Assembly: GCA_946414435.1 (NCBI GenBank)
Contig: CAMKOM010000018.1
Location: 1-61,095, forward strand
Direction of reading: 5' to 3'
Source: an uncultured Bacteroidota bacterium
GTDB taxonomy: Bacteria > Bacteroidota > Bacteroidia > Bacteroidales > SZUA-534
DNA length: 61,095 nt
The position numbers and the translations under genes were made by a program. This document shows positions 59,276 to 61,095 of the stretch, piece by piece (the stretch's first letter is position 1; each line of letters opens with the position of its first letter). A model generated the notes under the pieces. It saw only the letters and a program-made list of their open reading frames with translations, searched no databases and was not told the origin of the DNA.

Positions 59276-61095
59276 ATGAGAAAATTTTTCATGAGTGCGT
59301 TGGCGGTTGTGGCATTGGCCATTACAGCCACAGTGCAGACTGTTGCACAAGAGAGTTTCGCCTATCAGGCGGTTATTCGCGACAGCGAAGGAACCCTTAT
59401 CACCGAAAAGGAAGTCGGGCTGCAGTTTAGTCTGATGCAGGGCGGACAAACCTACTACGTTGAGACCCAGAAAACCAAGACCAACCAGTATGGCAACATC
59501 ACAGTTGAGATTGGCAAGGGCGAGAAAAAATCGGGCAGCTTTGCCGATGTACCGTGGCACACGCTCGATGTCACCTTGAAGGTTGAAGTTGACCCTGCAG
59601 GCGGGAATAAATACATCACTCTTGGCGAGACAAAAATATCGCCCGCGCCATACGCCATGTACGCGAGCAAATCGGGTGGCGTGGCCAAACCGAATGCAGC
59701 GGCCAAAGGCAGCGAGACGCTCTTTGAAGTCAACGACCGCAACGGCAATCCAGTTTTTGCTGTGACCGATGAGGGCGTCGTTGTGTATGTCGATGATACT
59801 GATGCAGGAAAAGTCCGCCGCAGCGGCTTCCTGATTGTTGGTCGTAATGCAACCAAAGAAGATCCAGAACCAGAATATTTTTCGGTAACTACCGATGGAA
59901 CTCAAATTTTTGTTAACAGCGAAGACTCAAAAGTTCGCCGCAGTGGTTTCCTGATTGTGGGCCGCAATGCTTCCAAGGACGATGATGATAATCAGAAATA
60001 TATGACGGTTGATGAAGAAGGAACACATGTCTATGTTGATGCAGCTGATGATGAGAAAGTTCGCCGCAGCGGCTTCCTTATTGTTGGACGAAACGCCACT
60101 AAAGACAGTTACAACGATGTTCTCAAAATTGACGGTAACCAGACAACCGTTTTTGTTGATGGCCAAGATAACTCGAAAGTTCGCCGCAGCGGCTTCCTAA
60201 TTGTTGGCCGAAATGCTACCAAGGATGATCAAAACACATATCTGACCGTCACCACCGACAATACCGAACTCAACACCAAATCATTGGCAGTTACAGCACC
60301 TGGCGATTCCGTTATACCCATTCAGATGGAGAACGGACTGCTCTATTTCAGAGGCGACATTGCTCTCGATGGTGAACTGCGGCGCTGGATAGATTTGGAA
60401 GAGACGGAAAAATTCTCTTTCTATATGAGCGATACAGCTAACACCGATGACTTTAGTTATGATTCGTTCGATTATTCCGTAGTTGAAGACTATACAGGTT
60501 ATGAATTGGAAGCTTTTGCAGAAGCGGAAATTGGGTATTCATATTACTACGATTTGGATGATATAGGTTACTATGACGATAATGATAATTGGCATGGACA
60601 CGATTACGATTACAGCCGTTTGGCTACAATCAACGAAAAAGGACAGTTGATGCCATGCCTGCCTGACGGAATAATTCTTTTCGACATCAACGGTAATGAG
60701 ACTCGAACACTCACTGACGCTGTTGTTATGTTGAAACTCGACTATTCGTGGAAACTGTACTTGTGGCCTTTAACCGCACTCACCGACTTCAATATGAGTT
60801 TTGCTTTGATTAACGAAGATTGGAACGGAAATGCCACAAAATACGAGCGCTACGATTTTGTTGTAAACAGCCGTCAGGCTTATGCCGGAAGTTATTTCTC
60901 GCCTGTGGCGCAACGTAAATACGACCCTAACACCGGATATTATTACGATAAATACACTGTAAAGATTACATCGGGTGACGATGAGTATGAATACGAAGTA
61001 ATTGATAACTATGCTGATGATGCTGTTTCGGCTGTCTTCGGCAGCACCGTAACGCTGGAAGCCCTGAGCGCACGGGCACCGTTCCGGACCGCGCA
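59276..61095 (+). CDS. Giant VRRSGF-repeat surface protein, 5' part (continues beyond window)
   Basis: The frame is open from ATG 59276 to the window end: 606 residues visible. Signal peptide MRKFFMSALAVVALAITATVQTVAQ. Residues 27-140 form the N-terminal domain common in Bacteroidetes fibre-like proteins (SFAYQAVIRDSEGTLITEKEVGLQFSL ... ISPAPYAMYASKSG). Then come NDRNGNPVFAVTDEGVVVYVDD and four tandem units with VRRSGFLIVGRN(A/S)(T/S)K, followed by an acidic, Tyr-rich region (YSYYYDLDDIGYYDDNDN) and a domain matching the region after the repeats in the left-edge protein (DAVVMLKLDYSWKLYLWPLTALTDFNMSFAL). So the two giant proteins are paralogues. Secreted, probably forming a fibrous stalk; function unknown. 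Confidence 0.9.
   Translation, partial: MRKFFMSALAVVALAITATVQTVAQESFAYQAVIRDSEGTLITEKEVGLQFSLMQGGQTYYVETQKTKTNQYGNITVEIGKGEKKSGSFADVPWHTLDVTLKVEVDPAGGNKYITLGETKISPAPYAMYASKSGGVAKPNAAAKGSETLFEVNDRNGNPVFAVTDEGVVVYVDDTDAGKVRRSGFLIVGRNATKEDPEPEYFSVTTDGTQIFVNSEDSKVRRSGFLIVGRNASKDDDDNQKYMTVDEEGTHVYVDAADDEKVRRSGFLIVGRNATKDSYNDVLKIDGNQTTVFVDGQDNSKVRRSGFLIVGRNATKDDQNTYLTVTTDNTELNTKSLAVTAPGDSVIPIQMENGLLYFRGDIALDGELRRWIDLEETEKFSFYMSDTANTDDFSYDSFDYSVVEDYTGYELEAFAEAEIGYSYYYDLDDIGYYDDNDNWHGHDYDYSRLATINEKGQLMPCLPDGIILFDINGNETRTLTDAVVMLKLDYSWKLYLWPLTALTDFNMSFALINEDWNGNATKYERYDFVVNSRQAYAGSYFSPVAQRKYDPNTGYYYDKYTVKITSGDDEYEYEVIDNYADDAVSAVFGSTVTLEALSARAPFRTA
59813..60290 (+). repeat. Tandem VRRSGF-coding repeats (4 copies)
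   Basis: Copies of GTTCGCCGCAGCGGCTTCCT-like sequence begin at 59813, 59933, 60059 and 60179 (spacings 120, 126, 120 bp). Each encodes VRRSGFLIVGRN, then a variable charged loop, then a strand ending in (V/I)FV or VYVD. Confidence 0.88.

Overview
The window reads as chromosomal DNA of a Bacteroidales bacterium, probably an anaerobic gut or rumen type. The signs are promoter boxes of the form TAnnTTTG, short AT-rich leaders instead of strong Shine-Dalgarno sites, an rnfBCDGEA operon led by an RseC-type gene, type IX secretion C-terminal sorting domains on secreted proteins, many lipoprotein signals, and a GH133 / GT4 / GH57 / GT3-GT35 glycogen operon. The family within the order cannot be fixed from this sequence. 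No transposase, integrase, CRISPR array or rRNA is visible.

Layout. 1-5030: the 3' part of a giant surface protein with tail-fibre-like VRRSGF repeats and Pmp-like GGG(I/V)Y repeats. 5202-5288: tRNA-Ser(CGA). 5495-9188: a GH43-CBM6 lipoprotein and the first BspA-like LRR surface protein. 9384-11885: lgt with three small genes, the last an amidohydrolase lacking its catalytic barrel. 12010-17800: a glycosyltransferase, an acyltransferase, a LysM/receptor-like protein and a DUF1573-like protein. 17817-22148: a GH3 enzyme and a carboxylesterase, which with the GH43 suggest xylan or hemicellulose breakdown. 22325-28848 (minus): tetR, a membrane-fusion lipoprotein, and an RND pump fused to its TolC channel in one ORF. 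29170-32073: second LRR surface protein. 32425-41525: glycogen operon ending in a 1400-residue glycogen synthase-phosphorylase fusion. 41646-44718 (minus): HAD phosphatase and a Cache-HAMP-GAF-PAS sensor without an output domain. 45063-47858 (minus): third LRR surface protein. 48044-50619 (minus): an AAA ATPase and a Fic protein, the latter wedged behind rnfA together with a duplicate of the rnfA 3' end. 50794-56393 (minus): rnf operon and rseC. 56645-59062: GH31. 59276-end: the 5' part of a second giant VRRSGF surface protein, a paralogue of the one at the left edge.

How it fits together. The metabolic genes describe a polysaccharide-degrading anaerobe that stores glycogen, conserves energy through Rnf, and places large repetitive proteins on its surface. 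Across these runs a family of 28-nt palindromes (arm GTAGAGACGYGCC, 2-nt centre, complementary arm). Copies sit in the 5' leader of two LRR genes, just behind all three LRR genes, and a related palindrome is translated inside the sorting domain of two LRR proteins. This shared element, the two large gene fusions and the rnfA/Fic insertion scar are the most unusual things in the window.
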